Source: Rahnella inusitata
Lineage (GTDB): Bacteria; Pseudomonadota; Gammaproteobacteria; Enterobacterales; Enterobacteriaceae
Length of the DNA stretch: 64,000 bases
Reading direction: 5' to 3'
Assembly (NCBI RefSeq): GCF_003263515.1
Contig: NZ_JYDE01000017.1
Location: 1-64,000 of the forward strand
Shown here: one piece after another, positions 43,486 to 54,173 of the stretch
How positions within the stretch are numbered: position 1 is the first letter of the stretch
How the letters are laid out: each line of letters starts with the position of its first letter
Translations under genes and position numbers: made by a program
The notes under the pieces: generated by a model
What the model was told of the DNA's origin: nothing
Database searches by the model: none
Seen by the model: the letters and a program-made list of their open reading frames with translations, nothing else

Positions 43486-44696
43486 GTATTTTTTGGCTGT
43501 GTATTGGGGTGATGCTGGTTATCGCACTGGCGCTGTTTATCGTGCCGGTGATCCGCGGTGACCGCAGCGAACACACGTCGCGGGATGCGCTAAATAAGGC
43601 GTTTTATCATCACCGTTTGAGTGAGCTGGAAGACGACGAAGCGCAGGGCGTGGTGGATGAGCGTCCGGCACATATTCAGGAATTGCAGGAAAACTTGCTG
43701 ACCGATATTCCGGCCGGACAAACGCCCGCGCCGGTGCAGCCGATTGGCCGCTGGACGCTGGTACCGGGCGCGATTTTGCTGGTGGTTATCACGCTCGGCG
43801 TTTATCTGTACGCCGGTGGTCTGGGGCAGGTCAGCGCATGGAATCAGGTCATGGAACGTATGCCCGATTTGCGCCAACGCATTGCCAGCGACAAGGGCGC
43901 GCCGCTGACTGCAATGGATGTGCAGGATTTAGGTCTGGGGCTGCGCACCGATTTACAGGCGGATCCGAAAAATGTGCAGGACTGGGTGATGCTGGGCCGC
44001 GTCGGTATGGCGCTCAATAATGGCGCGACGGCAACGCAGGCCTACGCTCATGCCTGGGAACTTTCGCCGGATGATGTGGCGGTAAAACTGGGTTATGCCG
44101 AAGTGTTAACCCGCTCAGCGGATCCGCAGGATAACCTTACCGGCGGAAATCTCCTGCGCGGTATGCTGGAAAAATCTCAGGGCGACCTGCGTGTATTAAG
44201 CCTGCTGGCCTATAATGAATATGAGCAAGGTCACTATCCGCAAGCGATTGGCGCGTGGGAAGTTATGCTGAAAATTCTGCCTGCCGGTGACAAGCGTGTT
44301 GAGATGGTGCAGGCCAGTATCCAACAGGCGAAACAAAAGTCCGGTGCCGATCAGGCCAAACTGGCGGTGAATGTTTCGCTGTCAGAGGACGCGGCGAAAC
44401 ATATTCCGCCGGATGGCACGGTCTTTATTTCCGTGACAGATGGCAGCAGCCCGGTTCCGGTGGCAGTGAAAAAACTGCCGCTGAGTCGCTTCCCGCTGGC
44501 AATCACGGTAGATGACAGCAACGCAATGATGCCGGAACGCTTGCTTTCTTCGCTGCAAAAATTAAAAGTACGCGTTCGTATTTCACGAAATGGTCTGGCA
44601 ACACCAGCCACCGGTGACTGGTACGGCGACAGTCCGCTGACAGATTTTGCCGGTAACGGTCAGGTCAGCATTGAGATTAATCAGCAGGTTCCGTAA
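43482..44696 (+). CDS. ccmI: Cytochrome c maturation protein CcmI, TPR type
   Basis: A 404-residue protein with two N-terminal transmembrane segments (SIFWLCIGVMLVIALALFIV and VPGAILLVVITLGVYLYAGG) and periplasmic TPR repeats (about residues 150-280, with DWVMLGRVGMALNNG and RVLSLLAYNEYEQGHYPQAI). The C-terminal beta-rich part ends in DFAGNGQVSIEINQQV. It holds the apocytochrome C-terminus for the lyase. It ends the ccm cluster. Confidence 0.92.
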   Translation: MSIFWLCIGVMLVIALALFIVPVIRGDRSEHTSRDALNKAFYHHRLSELEDDEAQGVVDERPAHIQELQENLLTDIPAGQTPAPVQPIGRWTLVPGAILLVVITLGVYLYAGGLGQVSAWNQVMERMPDLRQRIASDKGAPLTAMDVQDLGLGLRTDLQADPKNVQDWVMLGRVGMALNNGATATQAYAHAWELSPDDVAVKLGYAEVLTRSADPQDNLTGGNLLRGMLEKSQGDLRVLSLLAYNEYEQGHYPQAIGAWEVMLKILPAGDKRVEMVQASIQQAKQKSGADQAKLAVNVSLSEDAAKHIPPDGTVFISVTDGSSPVPVAVKKLPLSRFPLAITVDDSNAMMPERLLSSLQKLKVRVRISRNGLATPATGDWYGDSPLTDFAGNGQVSIEINQQVP

Positions 44697-44731
44697 TCAG
44701 AGAGCCGAAGATCAATAACAGGGAGATATCC

Positions 44732-45499
44732 ATGAACTTACGCCTGACTGGGCTGGCGTTTGCATCAGTTATGCTGGTCGGTTGTGCCGGCACGTCCGGA
44801 TCCTCGGACAGCGAACCGCAGGGACGGTCTGATCCGCTGGAAGGTTTCAACCGGACGATGTTCAACTTCAACTACAACTACGTTGATCCGTACGTTCTGC
44901 GTCCGGTCGCCGTGGCATGGCGTGATTACGTGCCGCAACCGGCGCGTAACGGCACCAGCAACTTTATGAGCAACTTAGACGAACCGGCCAGCATGGTGAA
45001 CTCCCTGCTAAAAGGCGATCCGTACCGTGCGGCGATCCACTTCAACCGTTTCTTCCTCAATACCTTGCTGGGGATGGGCGGCCTGATTGACGTGGCTTCC
45101 ATGGCGAACCCGAAACTGGCGCGCGAAGAACCGCAGGGCTTCGGCAGCACGCTCGGCCATTACGGCGTCGGTTACGGTCCGTATGTCCAGTTACCGGCGT
45201 ATGGCAGCTTCACCGTGCGTGACGAGGGTGGCGATTTTGTCGATACCCTCTACCCAATGTTGAGCTACCTGACCTTCTGGATGTCAGCCGGTAAGTGGGC
45301 GCTTCAGGGCATCGAAACCCGTGCCGAATTGCTCGATTCTGACGGCATTCTGCGTAACTCTTCCGATCCTTACCTGATGATGCGTGAAGCGTATTTCCAG
45401 CGTCACGATTTCTTAGCGAAGGGCGGTCAGCTGACGCCACAGTTGAACCCGAATGCGGCACTGATTCAGGGCGATCTGAAAGATATCGATTCCGAATAA
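44732..45499 (+). CDS. mlaA: Intermembrane phospholipid transport lipoprotein MlaA (VacJ)
   Basis: An outer-membrane lipoprotein of 255 residues. The lipobox LVGC is at residues 15-18. The MlaA domain is clear from SDPLEGFNRTMFNFNY near residue 32 to ESYF-like REAYFQRHDF near residue 217. With the Mla pathway it removes mislocalised phospholipid from the outer leaflet and keeps outer-membrane asymmetry. It is convergent with fadL across a terminator, as in E. coli. Confidence 0.96.
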   Translation: MNLRLTGLAFASVMLVGCAGTSGSSDSEPQGRSDPLEGFNRTMFNFNYNYVDPYVLRPVAVAWRDYVPQPARNGTSNFMSNLDEPASMVNSLLKGDPYRAAIHFNRFFLNTLLGMGGLIDVASMANPKLAREEPQGFGSTLGHYGVGYGPYVQLPAYGSFTVRDEGGDFVDTLYPMLSYLTFWMSAGKWALQGIETRAELLDSDGILRNSSDPYLMMREAYFQRHDFLAKGGQLTPQLNPNAALIQGDLKDIDSE

Positions 45500-45540
45500 T
45501 ATCGGCAACGCGCTATCTGCATATAAACAGAAAGCAAAAA

Positions 45541-45563
45541 AAAGCGCCTCCCGGCGCTTTTTT
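45541..45563. terminator. Bidirectional terminator between mlaA and fadL
   Basis: AAAGCGCC and GGCGCTTT with a TCCC loop, flanked by A-tract and T-tract, between convergent genes. Confidence 0.9.
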
Positions 45564-45580
45564 CATTTCTGAAAGAGTGA

Positions 45581-46858
45581 TCAGAAGCTGTAGTTAAAGT
45601 TCGCGCCGTACAGCATGGCGGTGCCTTTAGCCTGGAATTCATATTTAGGTGCGCCGGCAGCCACTTCTTCGCTGATATTGACGGTCTGACCGTGCATATA
45701 GGAAACACCGACATCCACTGACGCATCTTTATTGAACGCGTAAGTTGTACCGGCTGAAACCCAGAAACGGTCCTGATCCGGAATAGAGATGGTGCGGTTA
45801 TCCGCCGGAACCGGGCTGTCATCGAATGCCACACCGGTACGGAAGGTCCAGTTCTCGTCGTAGTAATACGTTGTACCGAGCGCGATGCGATAAGCATCGT
45901 GGTAGCCTTCTTCTTTCTGGAACAGCGTCTGGCCGTTAGATCCGGTCGCTTTCAGCTCCTGGAACTGGCTCCAGCTGGTGTAGGCCAGGCTGTAGTGAAC
46001 AGCCCATTTCGGCGCAACGCGGTTATAACCTGAGACTTCCCACATTTCCGGCAAGTTCAGGGTCAGTGAACCCGGCACGGTCTGACCGCCGGTACCGCCC
46101 AATGCGCGAGGAATGCCGTTACGGTATTCGCCGTCGAAATCAATTTTCACTTCTGAACGGTACGTGAAACCGTAGCGGTTGTTGTCATCAACTTCATACA
46201 GGATACCGGCGTTCCAGCCGTAACCCCATTCGTTGCCTTTAAGCTTCGCCGCTTCGGTATCCTCGGCGATCAATCCGCCGGTTTTCAGCGGTGCAAGTTC
46301 ACCGGCGGTGCGACGGATTTTGGCTTTGGCATAAACGGCATCAAAGCCTACGCCGAAGCTGAAGTGTTCGTTAAAACGATAAGCCGCGCTAATGTTGTTG
46401 TTGATGGTCATCAGATCGGTTTCGCCACCGATAGGACCCGCAGGATAATTATCGTTAAACTCTGTCGCCAGACCGTAGTTGGAGGTGGCTGACGCACCGA
46501 GTGCCCACTGATCGTTCAGCGGCATAATAAAGTGGATGTTCGGAACCCACTGGTTCGGCGCGATATTGCCTGCGTCTGTGCTGGCGCCGGTGACAGGGGA
46601 TTTACCGGTCACGCTTACGTCCGGGTCAACGTAAACTGCACCGATAGAAAATGCCGGACGATCAAACATCGTCATCGTAGCCGGGTTACGGCTGCCGGAA
46701 GCCGCGGTGTCCGCAATCGCACCTTCACCAGAGAAGGAACGACCTAAACCCGCAGCGGTATATTCGTTGAGCTGAAAACCTGCCGCGTATACGTTAGAAG
46801 AAACAATTGCCACTGCAGCTGCCAGAGCTGATTTTTTTAACAGGTTTTTCTGGTTCAT
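45581..46858 (-). CDS. fadL: Long-chain fatty acid outer membrane transporter FadL
   Basis: A 425-residue outer-membrane beta-barrel. A signal peptide ends in SSNVYA, and the mature N-terminal hatch begins [20 protein letters not shown] with the NPA motif in SRNPATM near residue 74. The protein ends in NFNYSF with the terminal aromatic residue expected for barrel assembly. It imports long-chain fatty acids. The start at 46858 has GAGG eight bases upstream. Upstream lie two FadR-like boxes and a CRP-like box. Confidence 0.96.
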   Translation of the reverse strand: MNQKNLLKKSALAAAVAIVSSNVYAAGFQLNEYTAAGLGRSFSGEGAIADTAASGSRNPATMTMFDRPAFSIGAVYVDPDVSVTGKSPVTGASTDAGNIAPNQWVPNIHFIMPLNDQWALGASATSNYGLATEFNDNYPAGPIGGETDLMTINNNISAAYRFNEHFSFGVGFDAVYAKAKIRRTAGELAPLKTGGLIAEDTEAAKLKGNEWGYGWNAGILYEVDDNNRYGFTYRSEVKIDFDGEYRNGIPRALGGTGGQTVPGSLTLNLPEMWEVSGYNRVAPKWAVHYSLAYTSWSQFQELKATGSNGQTLFQKEEGYHDAYRIALGTTYYYDENWTFRTGVAFDDSPVPADNRTISIPDQDRFWVSAGTTYAFNKDASVDVGVSYMHGQTVNISEEVAAGAPKYEFQAKGTAMLYGANFNYSF

Positions 46859-46950
46859 GACCAAAACCTCAATTTTATGTTTTTTATCAAACAATGTTAC
46901 ACAAGGTAACAATGAGCGCGGGATTGTAGGGTCCGTTATCAGTCTGACAA

Positions 46951-46983
46951 ATCAGACCAGTGAGCGAAGTATAGGTCTGACCT
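46951..46983 (-). promoter_or_regulatory. fadL: FadR operator candidates upstream of fadL
   Basis: AGGTCTGACCT at 46973-46983 matches the FadR core GGTCnGACC as a perfect dyad. A second weaker half site, ACTGGTCTGAT on the minus strand, lies at 46951-46961. E. coli fadL also has two FadR sites at its promoter. Confidence 0.75.
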
Positions 46984-47130
46984 GTGGTGTAGTTGCAATG
47001 ATGTTTCATTGATATTTCTTATTTGATGCAAGAAATTGGATCTGCTTAACAAAAAACCAACAATAAAAGTTCAATTTAGAAACGCTAAAGTGAGAAGAGC
47101 GGCTTAATTTTAATCTGTTGTTCACGAAAT

Positions 47131-47146
47131 CGTGATGCAGATCACT
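47131..47146. promoter_or_regulatory. CRP-like site between fadL and yfcZ
   Basis: CGTGA-TGCAGA-TCACT is a TGTGA-N6-TCACA match with one change in each half. It lies in the shared 417-base divergent region and could serve either gene; catabolite activation of fadL is known in E. coli. Confidence 0.5.
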
Positions 47147-47275
47147 TTAAACACCCATAAAAAGTAAGTGCTAGTCGAAGCGTAAGGGGTGGCGTAAAAT
47201 ACCCACGGAAAATAAATCTTAAATTCGCTTAAAGGCCAGACGGTGGACGTTGCCGTTGGTGCCGGGGAGAAAATT

Positions 47276-47608
47276 ATGTCTGACGTAACCATGTCCTCCA
47301 AATCCACCCAACCTCTGCATTCCATCAACAAATGCGGCGCAGAAGAAACCGCCGCCTGCTGTTGTGTTGATGTGGGTACCATCATGGATAACACCGACTG
47401 CACCGCCACTTACAGCCACGTTTTCGAAACCGAAGCGCAGGCCAAAGAGATGTTGCAGGCACTGACTGAACGCGCGCGCGGCGTTGAATCCGAACCGTGC
47501 GAAATAACCAGCCGCATTGAGAAAGTCGAAGGTGGCGTAGAGCTGAACATCGACTTCACGTTCTCTTGCCAGGCCGAGACCATGATCTTCCAACTGGCTC
47601 TCAGATAA
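47276..47608 (+). CDS. yfcZ: YfcZ/YiiS family protein
   Basis: A 110-residue cytoplasmic protein of the YfcZ/YiiS family. It has ETAACCCVDVGTIMDN near residues 21-36, with a run of three cysteines, and SHVFETEAQAKEML near residues 47-60. Function is unknown. The start at 47276 (MSDVTMSS) has GGGGAG six bases upstream. The fadL-yfcZ-fadI order is the same as in E. coli. Confidence 0.92.
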   Translation: MSDVTMSSKSTQPLHSINKCGAEETAACCCVDVGTIMDNTDCTATYSHVFETEAQAKEMLQALTERARGVESEPCEITSRIEKVEGGVELNIDFTFSCQAETMIFQLALR

Positions 47609-47627
47609 TTTCTTTTATCGATTTCAA

Positions 47628-47660
47628 AATACCGCTGCCCAAATGCAGCGGTATTTTTTT
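47628..47660 (+). terminator. Terminator after yfcZ
   Basis: AATACCGCTG(C) and (G)CAGCGGTATT form a strong stem followed by seven T residues. Confidence 0.92.
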
Positions 47661-47781
47661 GTCTGTCATCTTTCCCCGCCAGCATTCCTTCTCATTCTAT
47701 TTTCAGAAAAATTTGCTGTTGCTCGCACTTCGGCGGGTTTCGCTTTGCCAAATGTAAATACATGGTTAAAACTGAGTTATC

Positions 47782-47792
47782 AGGTCAGACCT
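47782..47792 (+). promoter_or_regulatory. fadI: FadR operator candidate upstream of fadI
   Basis: AGGTCAGACCT is a perfect GGTCnGACC dyad centred 35 bases before the fadI start, and it matches the site upstream of fadL. Confidence 0.75.
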
Positions 47793-47821
47793 CTTAAGAC
47801 CCTCTTTACTCAGGAGCTTGT

Positions 47822-49135
47822 ATGAACAACGTCATTCCACTGGTCACGCGTGAAGGCGATCGCATTGCGATTGTCGATGGTTTACGCACGCCATTCGCGA
47901 AACAGGCTACCGCCTACCACGGCATCCCCGCCGTTGATCTGGGCAAAATGGTGGTCAGCGAGTTGCTGGCAAAAAGTGGGATCGACCCGAAAGTCATTGA
48001 CCAGCTGGTGTTCGGGCAGGTGGTACAGATGCCGGAAGCACCCAACATTGCCCGCGAAATCGTACTTGGCACCGGCATGAATGTATCGACGGATGCCTAC
48101 AGCGTCTCGCGCGCCTGCGCCACCAGCTTTCAGGCGGTGGCCAACGTCGCGGAAAGTATTCTCAGTGGCACCGTGAGCGTCGGGATTGCCGGTGGCGCGG
48201 ATTCCTCTTCGGTGCTGCCGATTGGCGTCAGCAAACGCCTCGCCCGTACGCTGGTGGACGTCAGCAAAGCCCGCACGCTCTCGCAACGCCTGTCTTTATT
48301 CAGCAAACTCAGACTGCGCGACCTGATGCCAGTGCCTCCTGCTGTGGCGGAGTATTCGACCGGCCTGCGTATGGGCGACACCGCCGAGCAGATGGCGAAA
48401 AGTCACGGCATTACCCGCGAACAGCAGGACGAGCTGGCGCACCGCTCGCATACGCTGGCCGCGCAGGCCTGGGAGCAGGGCTATCTGAACAGTCAGGTGA
48501 TGACTGCGCAGATCCCGCCGTACCGCGAGGCGCTGCAAAAAGACAACAACATTCGCCTGAATTCCGAAATCGCGCAGTATGCCCGGCTTCGTCCGGCGTT
48601 TGATCGCAAACACGGCACGGTGACGGCGGCCACCAGTACGCCGCTGACCGACGGTGCGGCAGCGGTATTGATGATGAGCGAATCCCGCGCCCGCGAACTT
48701 GGGTTGCAGCCGCTGGGTTACCTTAAAAGTTTTGCCTTTGCCGCTATCGACGTCTGGGAAGATATGTTGCTGGGCCCGGCCTATGCCACGCCTGTCGCGC
48801 TCGATCGCGCCGGGCTGACGTTTGCCGACCTTGATTTGATCGACATGCATGAAGCCTTTGCGGCGCAGACGCTGGCGAACATTAAAATGCTTGGCAGTGA
48901 GCAGTTTGCCCGTGAAAAGCTGGGGCGCAGCGAGGCCGTCGGCCAAATCGACTGGGATAAATTTAACGTACTGGGCGGATCTCTGGCATACGGGCACCCG
49001 TTCGCCGCCACCGGCGCACGAATGATCACCCAGACATTGCACGAATTGCGCCGCCGTGGCGGAAAATACGGTCTGACGACGGCCTGTGCCGCCGGTGGGC
49101 TGGGCGCGGCAATGATTCTGGAGGCGGCACAATGA
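47822..49135 (+). CDS. fadI: Acetyl-CoA C-acyltransferase FadI (anaerobic beta-oxidation thiolase)
   Basis: A 437-residue thiolase, the beta subunit of the FadIJ complex, which cleaves 3-ketoacyl-CoA with CoA. The nucleophilic cysteine is in [13 protein letters not shown] near residue 99, the HEAF motif is in [12 protein letters not shown] near residue 345, and the second cysteine is in [10 protein letters not shown] near residue 423. It uses CAGGAG before the ATG and overlaps fadJ by four bases. Confidence 0.96.
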   Translation: MNNVIPLVTREGDRIAIVDGLRTPFAKQATAYHGIPAVDLGKMVVSELLAKSGIDPKVIDQLVFGQVVQMPEAPNIAREIVLGTGMNVSTDAYSVSRACATSFQAVANVAESILSGTVSVGIAGGADSSSVLPIGVSKRLARTLVDVSKARTLSQRLSLFSKLRLRDLMPVPPAVAEYSTGLRMGDTAEQMAKSHGITREQQDELAHRSHTLAAQAWEQGYLNSQVMTAQIPPYREALQKDNNIRLNSEIAQYARLRPAFDRKHGTVTAATSTPLTDGAAAVLMMSESRARELGLQPLGYLKSFAFAAIDVWEDMLLGPAYATPVALDRAGLTFADLDLIDMHEAFAAQTLANIKMLGSEQFAREKLGRSEAVGQIDWDKFNVLGGSLAYGHPFAATGARMITQTLHELRRRGGKYGLTTACAAGGLGAAMILEAAQ

Positions 49136-51315
49136 GGGACAATATGGAAAATCCAACCACAACGCCGGATTCCGCGTTTTCACTGATGTTTACGACGGAA
49201 CACGTCGGCATTATCACCATTGACGTTCCCGGTGAAAAAGTGAATACCTTAAAGGCTGAATTTGCTGAACAAATTTCCTCTATTTTGCATAAAGCGCAGC
49301 AATATCCAAATCTGAAAGGTCTGGTGCTTATTTCTGGCAAACCCGACTCCTTCATCGCCGGCGCTGATATTACTATGATTGCTGGCTGCAAAACCGCCGC
49401 AGAGGCCAGCCAGCTTGCGGTGAAAGGCCAGACGGTGATGTCGCAAATTGCCTCATTTCCGGTGCCAGTTGTGGCGGCTATTCACGGTGCCTGCCTCGGC
49501 GGGGGTCTTGAGCTGGCGCTGGCGTGTCATGCCCGTATCTGTTCACTGGATGATAAAACCCAGCTCGGTCTGCCGGAAGTTCAGCTTGGCCTGCTGCCGG
49601 GGTCCGGTGGTACGCAGCGTCTTCCACGCCTGATCGGCGCACCGAAAGCGCTCGAGCTGATGCTGACCGGCCGCAGTTTGCGGGCGAAGCAGGCGCTAAA
49701 GCTGGGGCTGGTGGATGACGCCGTACCTTATTCTATTCTGTTGCAAACCGCACTTGAGCGCGTCGCGAAAGGCCGTAAAGCGCGTCCGCCGTTACCCTGG
49801 CAGGCGCGACTGGCGGGCGGCCCGCTTGGCAAAAGTTTGCTATTCCATTTTGTGCGCAAGCAAACGCGTGCAAAAACCCACGGTAATTATCCGGCCACCG
49901 AAAAAATCTTGGATGTGGTAAAAACCGGCCTGGATCAGGGCAGTGGCAATGGTTATCAGGCGGAAGCCAATGCATTTGGCGAACTGGTCATGACGCCGGA
50001 ATCCGCCGCGCTGCGCGGGTTATTCTTCGCTTCCACGGCACTGAAAAAAGAAAAGGGTGCGGATGCCGAACCGTTGACGGTTCGTCGCGTGGGTATATTG
50101 GGTGGCGGTCTGATGGGAGGGGGGATCGCAAACGTCACCGCGACCCGAGCCGGGCTGCCGGTGCGCATTAAAGACGTCAATCACGAAGGCATCCGCCATG
50201 CGCTGAAATACAGCTGGGATTTGCTGGAGAAAAAAGTTCGCAGCCGCAGGCTGACCCGTAACGAACAACAGCGGCAGATGATGCTTATCTCCGGCACCAC
50301 CGATTACAGCGGTTTTGCGCAGGTGGATCTGGTCGTCGAAGCGGTGTTTGAAGACTTAGCCCTCAAACAAAGTATGGTGGCGGAGATCGAGAAAAACGCC
50401 GCACCGCGCACCATTTTCGCCTCAAACACTTCTTCTTTACCGATTCATCAGATTGCCGGGCTGGCCACCCGCCCGGAGCAGGTCATCGGTCTGCACTATT
50501 TCAGTCCGGTGGATAAAATGCCGCTGGTGGAAGTGATCCCGCACGCAGGCACCAGCGCACAGACCATATCCACTACGGTGGCGCTGGCGAAGAAACAGGG
50601 TAAAACGGCGATCGTGGTCGGCGACAGCGCCGGGTTCTTCGTAAACCGCGTTCTTGCGCCCTACATCAACGAAGCGGCGCGCTGTTTGCTGGCCGGGGAA
50701 CCTATCGACCACATTGACAAAGCGCTGGTGCATTTTGGCTTCCCGGTCGGGCCTGTCCAGTTGCTGGATGAGGTGGGGATCGACGTCGGGACAAAAATCA
50801 GCCCGATTCTGGTAGAGGCGTTTGGACAACGCTTTGCGGCGCCCGCCGGTTTTGACGCGGTGCTGAAAGACGATCGCAAAGGTCGTAAAAACGGCAAAGG
50901 TTTCTATCTCTACGGCCAGAAAGGGCGGTCTGCGAAGAAAAAACAGGTCGATCCGGCCATCTATCGCTTACTGAACGTCACGCCAAAAGCGCAGCAATCA
51001 GAAACGGAACTGGCGCAGCGCTGTGTGATGCTGATGCTCAACGAGGCGGTGCGGTGTCTGGATGAAAAAGTCATCCGCAGCGCCCGCGATGGCGATCTGG
51101 GCGCGGTGTTCGGCATCGGTTTCCCGCCGTTTCGCGGCGGCCCGTTCCGCTATATCGATACGCTGGGCGCAGCCAACGTGGTGAAAACGCTGCAGCAGCT
51201 GGCGCAGCGTTACGGTGAGCATTTCACCCCCTGCGAAGGTTTGTTGCGCCGCGCAGAGAGCCACGCGCTGTTCTATCCGCAAGGGGAAACGAAGGAAATT
51301 GCCGACGTAGTGTGA
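49132..51315 (+). CDS. fadJ: Trifunctional fatty acid oxidation complex subunit alpha FadJ
   Basis: A 727-residue protein with an N-terminal enoyl-CoA hydratase domain ([14 protein letters not shown] near residue 68; [14 protein letters not shown] near residue 120; [20 protein letters not shown] near 146) and a C-terminal 3-hydroxyacyl-CoA dehydrogenase ([17 protein letters not shown] near residue 321; [15 protein letters not shown] near 453). It hydrates and oxidises acyl-CoA intermediates before FadI cleavage. The start at 49132 has GGAGG and overlaps the fadI stop; ATG at 49144 is an alternative with GAGGGA. Confidence 0.96.
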   Translation: MRDNMENPTTTPDSAFSLMFTTEHVGIITIDVPGEKVNTLKAEFAEQISSILHKAQQYPNLKGLVLISGKPDSFIAGADITMIAGCKTAAEASQLAVKGQTVMSQIASFPVPVVAAIHGACLGGGLELALACHARICSLDDKTQLGLPEVQLGLLPGSGGTQRLPRLIGAPKALELMLTGRSLRAKQALKLGLVDDAVPYSILLQTALERVAKGRKARPPLPWQARLAGGPLGKSLLFHFVRKQTRAKTHGNYPATEKILDVVKTGLDQGSGNGYQAEANAFGELVMTPESAALRGLFFASTALKKEKGADAEPLTVRRVGILGGGLMGGGIANVTATRAGLPVRIKDVNHEGIRHALKYSWDLLEKKVRSRRLTRNEQQRQMMLISGTTDYSGFAQVDLVVEAVFEDLALKQSMVAEIEKNAAPRTIFASNTSSLPIHQIAGLATRPEQVIGLHYFSPVDKMPLVEVIPHAGTSAQTISTTVALAKKQGKTAIVVGDSAGFFVNRVLAPYINEAARCLLAGEPIDHIDKALVHFGFPVGPVQLLDEVGIDVGTKISPILVEAFGQRFAAPAGFDAVLKDDRKGRKNGKGFYLYGQKGRSAKKKQVDPAIYRLLNVTPKAQQSETELAQRCVMLMLNEAVRCLDEKVIRSARDGDLGAVFGIGFPPFRGGPFRYIDTLGAANVVKTLQQLAQRYGEHFTPCEGLLRRAESHALFYPQGETKEIADVV

Positions 51316-51719
51316 CCTCTATCACTGCGTGGTAATGAATTTCGCGAGAATCTGGAACAGATCCTGCTTGCAGCCATACTTAAGCCTGCGGGATCTTTTT
51401 TAAGTTGAGGCCCGTTTTGTACAAGAACAAACCCAAACGATTGATCTACAACCCGAGTGGTTAAAAATCAGCCGTAGTGATTTACATGCGGTATGGGTTG
51501 GTGTAAAAAACAGCGTTTTCTTTACGCGAACTTTCAGGCAAAATGCCCGACCGCTGATGCTTACCATGCAAAGCATGTGGGCTCGGTGGGTTAAGTGGAT
51601 GTACTGCCTTTCAGCTTTTTTACTGTTAATACGACGATGAAAAAATGCTGGGCAATGGGTGATACAGCACGCAAAGCGTTTCTGTATAGCGCTATTTTTG
51701 TTAACAAAAGCGGTGCAAT
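51316..51719. other. Intergenic region between fadJ and sixA
   Basis: A terminator (51359-51400) ends the fadIJ unit. Beyond it I see no gene with a usable start codon: one frame is open from 51404 to 51640 but has no plausible initiator. The last 100 bases presumably hold the sixA promoter. Confidence 0.5.
51359..51400 (+). terminator. Terminator after fadJ
   Basis: AGATCCTGC and GCGGGATCT form the stem ends around a 24-base interior, followed by a run of T. It lies 44 bases after the fadJ stop. Confidence 0.75.
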
Positions 51720-52208
51720 ATGCAAGTTGTAATTATGCGTCACGGTGATGCGGTTCTTGAAGCTGCAAGCGACTCGGTTCGCCCATTGAGCGAATGCGGA
51801 TGTGACGAATCAGTACATATGGCAGCCTGGCTGAATGGCCGTGGCGTTAAAATTGACCACGTTCTGGTCAGTCCGTACCTGCGTGCGCAGCAGACACTTG
51901 AAAAAGTGCGGCAGAACCTGTCACTGCCTGAAAACGTTGAAATTGATACTCTGAAAGAACTGACGCCGGGCGGCGATCCTGCTCTGGTGGCCAGCGAGCT
52001 GCAACATCTGGCGCTGACCGGCGCGAAAGCCGTGCTGGTGGTGTCTCATCTGCCGCTGGTGGGTTATCTAATTGCCGAGCTGTGTCCGGGCATGTGTCCG
52101 CCGATGTTTGCCACTTCCGCGATGGCCAGTGTGGAACTGAACGGCGAAACCGGGCAGGGCAGCTTTGACTGGCAGTTCAGTCCGTGCCAGGTTATGGCTA
52201 AAGTTTAA
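51720..52208 (+). CDS. sixA: Phosphohistidine phosphatase SixA
   Basis: A 162-residue RHG-motif phosphatase with catalytic His8 in MRHGDAV. SPYLRAQQTLEKV near residue 51 and VVSHLPLVGYL near residue 105 supply the other phosphate-pocket residues. It dephosphorylates phosphohistidine, including the nitrogen phosphotransferase NPr. Position between fadJ and smrB matches E. coli. A hairpin terminator separates it from convergent smrB. Confidence 0.95.
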   Translation: MQVVIMRHGDAVLEAASDSVRPLSECGCDESVHMAAWLNGRGVKIDHVLVSPYLRAQQTLEKVRQNLSLPENVEIDTLKELTPGGDPALVASELQHLALTGAKAVLVVSHLPLVGYLIAELCPGMCPPMFATSAMASVELNGETGQGSFDWQFSPCQVMAKV

Positions 52209-52236
52209 TTTTTCCGGGACGGGAAGATTAAACAAA

Positions 52237-52274
52237 AGAAAGGCACAGCGCGTACGTACTCGCTGTGCCTTTCT
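52237..52274. terminator. Bidirectional terminator between sixA and smrB
   Basis: AGAAAGGCACAGCG and CGCTGTGCCTTTCT form a perfect 14-pair stem with a ten-base loop. Confidence 0.85.
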
Positions 52275-52299
52275 GCTTTCCGCTGTTTGGAAACGGCGG

Positions 52300-52839
52300 T
52301 TAACTGATTTTGTCGTCCAGCTCGATGAGTACCAGCAGCGAGGCGGTGCCGCCGAACTCTTTCGGTGCCTGATGAAAAGCTTCGACGTCGGGATGCTGCG
52401 CCAGCCACAGCGGGGTTTGCTGCTTGAGAACATGCTTGCCGTGGCCGTGCATTACGCAGGCGCAGTGCACATGTTCGCGGCGGCAGGCGGCGATCAACGC
52501 ACCGAGTTCCTGCTTGGCCTCAAGTTGCGTTAATCCGTGCAAATCGAGAAACAGCTCGGGTGAGTAATCCCCGCGGCGCAATTTTTTCAATTCAAAATGG
52601 CTGACGTCAGGCCGCACATGGCGCACCGGGCCTTCTTCCTGCAACATCGGCTGGAACTCGTCAGAAAAATAATAACTCGCATCCACCTGCTCCTGAATCA
52701 GCTTTTTAGGCGACAGTTGCATGGCTTTTTTACGCGGCGGGCGGTGAGTAATAGTGTCATTTTTCAGGCGCTTGACGCCCGGCACAGCCTCGCGAAATAT
52801 CGCTGCTTCTTCCGGGCTGAGCAGGTGCTTTTTCTTCAT
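52300..52839 (-). CDS. smrB: Ribosome rescue endonuclease SmrB
   Basis: A 179-residue protein with a C-terminal Smr domain. [20 protein letters not shown] near residue 99 and the [15 protein letters not shown] segment near residue 131 hold the DxH and HGxG motifs. SmrB cuts mRNA at collided ribosomes to start rescue. The start at 52839 (MKKKHLLS) matches the family; the track start at 52863 is TTG and adds eight unlikely residues. It is slightly shorter than the E. coli protein at the C-terminus. Confidence 0.95.
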   Translation of the reverse strand: MKKKHLLSPEEAAIFREAVPGVKRLKNDTITHRPPRKKAMQLSPKKLIQEQVDASYYFSDEFQPMLQEEGPVRHVRPDVSHFELKKLRRGDYSPELFLDLHGLTQLEAKQELGALIAACRREHVHCACVMHGHGKHVLKQQTPLWLAQHPDVEAFHQAPKEFGGTASLLVLIELDDKIS

Positions 52840-53042
52840 CTTCTGGTCGTCTTTTTCGCACAATGCGGACAGTGTACCTGCGGGGACCCTGTGGTTTAAA
52901 GAAAACTCAGGGTTAAATTCTTCGAGACATCGCGCAAGTGCGTTGACTAGCTGCTGATTTGTGACGGGCTTCGTGGCAAACTATGCGGCAAATTATGGGT
53001 TAAACGTCTGTTAAAAACCCGTGCACTGCCTGGAGAATAAAA

Positions 53043-53975
53043 TTGGACAAAATTTTCGTCGACGAAGCTGTCAGTGAACTGCATACCATTCAGGATATGC
53101 TGCGCTGGACCGTCAGCCGCCTGAACGCGGCCAATGTCTATTACGGTCACGGCACCGATAACCCGTGGGACGAAGCAGTGCAGCTGGTGTTACCAAGCGT
53201 GTTTTTGCCGCTGGATATTCCCGAAGATATGCACACGGCGCGCCTGACCTCCAGCGAGCGTCACCGCATCGTTGAGCGCGTGATCCGCCGCGTCAACGAG
53301 CGCGTGCCGGTGGCTTATCTGACCAATAAAGCCTGGTTCTGCGACATGGAGTTTTACGTCGATGAACGTGTGCTGGTGCCGCGTTCACCGATCGGTGAAC
53401 TGATCACCAACCGTTTCTCCGGCATTCTGCACAATCAGCCTGAGCATATTCTCGACATGTGTACCGGCAGCGGCTGTATTGCGATTGCCTGTGCCTACGC
53501 GTTCCCTGAAACCGAAGTCGACGCTGTCGACATCTCTGCGGATGCGCTGGCCGTGGCTGAGCGCAATATCGACACGCACGGGATCGAGAACTGGGTTACG
53601 CCAATCCGCTCCGACTTGTTCCGCGAACTGCCGCCGCTGCAATACGACCTGATCGTCACCAATCCGCCGTATGTGGATGAAGAAGACATGTCTGATTTGC
53701 CGCAGGAATATCGCCACGAACCGGTGCTTGGTCTGGCTTCCGGCACAGACGGTCTGAAACTGACCCGCCGCATTCTGGCCTGTGCGCCGGATTATCTGAC
53801 CGACGACGGCGTGCTGATTTGTGAAGTGGGCAACAGCATGGTACATCTGATGGAACAATATCCTGAGATCCCGTTCACCTGGCTGGAGTTTGAAAACGGC
53901 GGTGACGGTGTCTTTATGTTGACCAAACAGCAGCTTGTGGAATGTGCCGAGTACTTCACCGGCTACCGCGACTAA
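53043..53975 (+). CDS. prmB: Ribosomal protein uL3 N5-glutamine methyltransferase PrmB
   Basis: A 310-residue class I methyltransferase that methylates a glutamine of ribosomal protein L3. The AdoMet loop is [15 protein letters not shown] near residue 139 and the catalytic motif is NPPY in [13 protein letters not shown] near residue 205. The start codon is TTG at 53043 with GGAG seven bases upstream, and the N-terminus [13 protein letters not shown] aligns exactly with the family. It is divergent from smrB. Confidence 0.96.
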   Translation: MDKIFVDEAVSELHTIQDMLRWTVSRLNAANVYYGHGTDNPWDEAVQLVLPSVFLPLDIPEDMHTARLTSSERHRIVERVIRRVNERVPVAYLTNKAWFCDMEFYVDERVLVPRSPIGELITNRFSGILHNQPEHILDMCTGSGCIAIACAYAFPETEVDAVDISADALAVAERNIDTHGIENWVTPIRSDLFRELPPLQYDLIVTNPPYVDEEDMSDLPQEYRHEPVLGLASGTDGLKLTRRILACAPDYLTDDGVLICEVGNSMVHLMEQYPEIPFTWLEFENGGDGVFMLTKQQLVECAEYFTGYRD

Positions 53976-53976
53976 A

Positions 53977-54102
53977 ATACCCGTCATACTTCACGCTGCA
54001 AATGCGTTGGCTGCGTTCATTCACCCCGGTCACATGGTACGGCCATGCTGCCGGGGATTCATGAATTTGCCGCCTTCCTGGAGCGCGAATTCTTAAGGGT
54101 AT
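53977..54102. repeat. 126-base palindromic intergenic repeat (enterobacterial RIP/YPAL-like)
   Basis: The element starts ATACCCGTCATACTTC and ends TTCTTAAGGGTAT, with internal pairing such as CCCCGG against CCGGGG and GGCTGCG against CGCC-type stretches. Such imperfect palindromes with ATACCC/GGGTAT ends recur in Yersinia, Serratia and relatives. It fills the space between prmB and aroC. Only one copy is seen in the window. Confidence 0.65.
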
Positions 54103-54173
54103 AACTATTTCATGGCCGATATATCACCGGCCATTCCAGAATAAAACATCAACATAATGGTTAAGGAGCCGTG

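Noticed and set aside
51404-51640. Open frame of 78 codons between fadJ and sixA
   Set aside because: It begins right after a stop codon with no ATG, GTG or TTG near its start and no ribosome site; no family is recognised.
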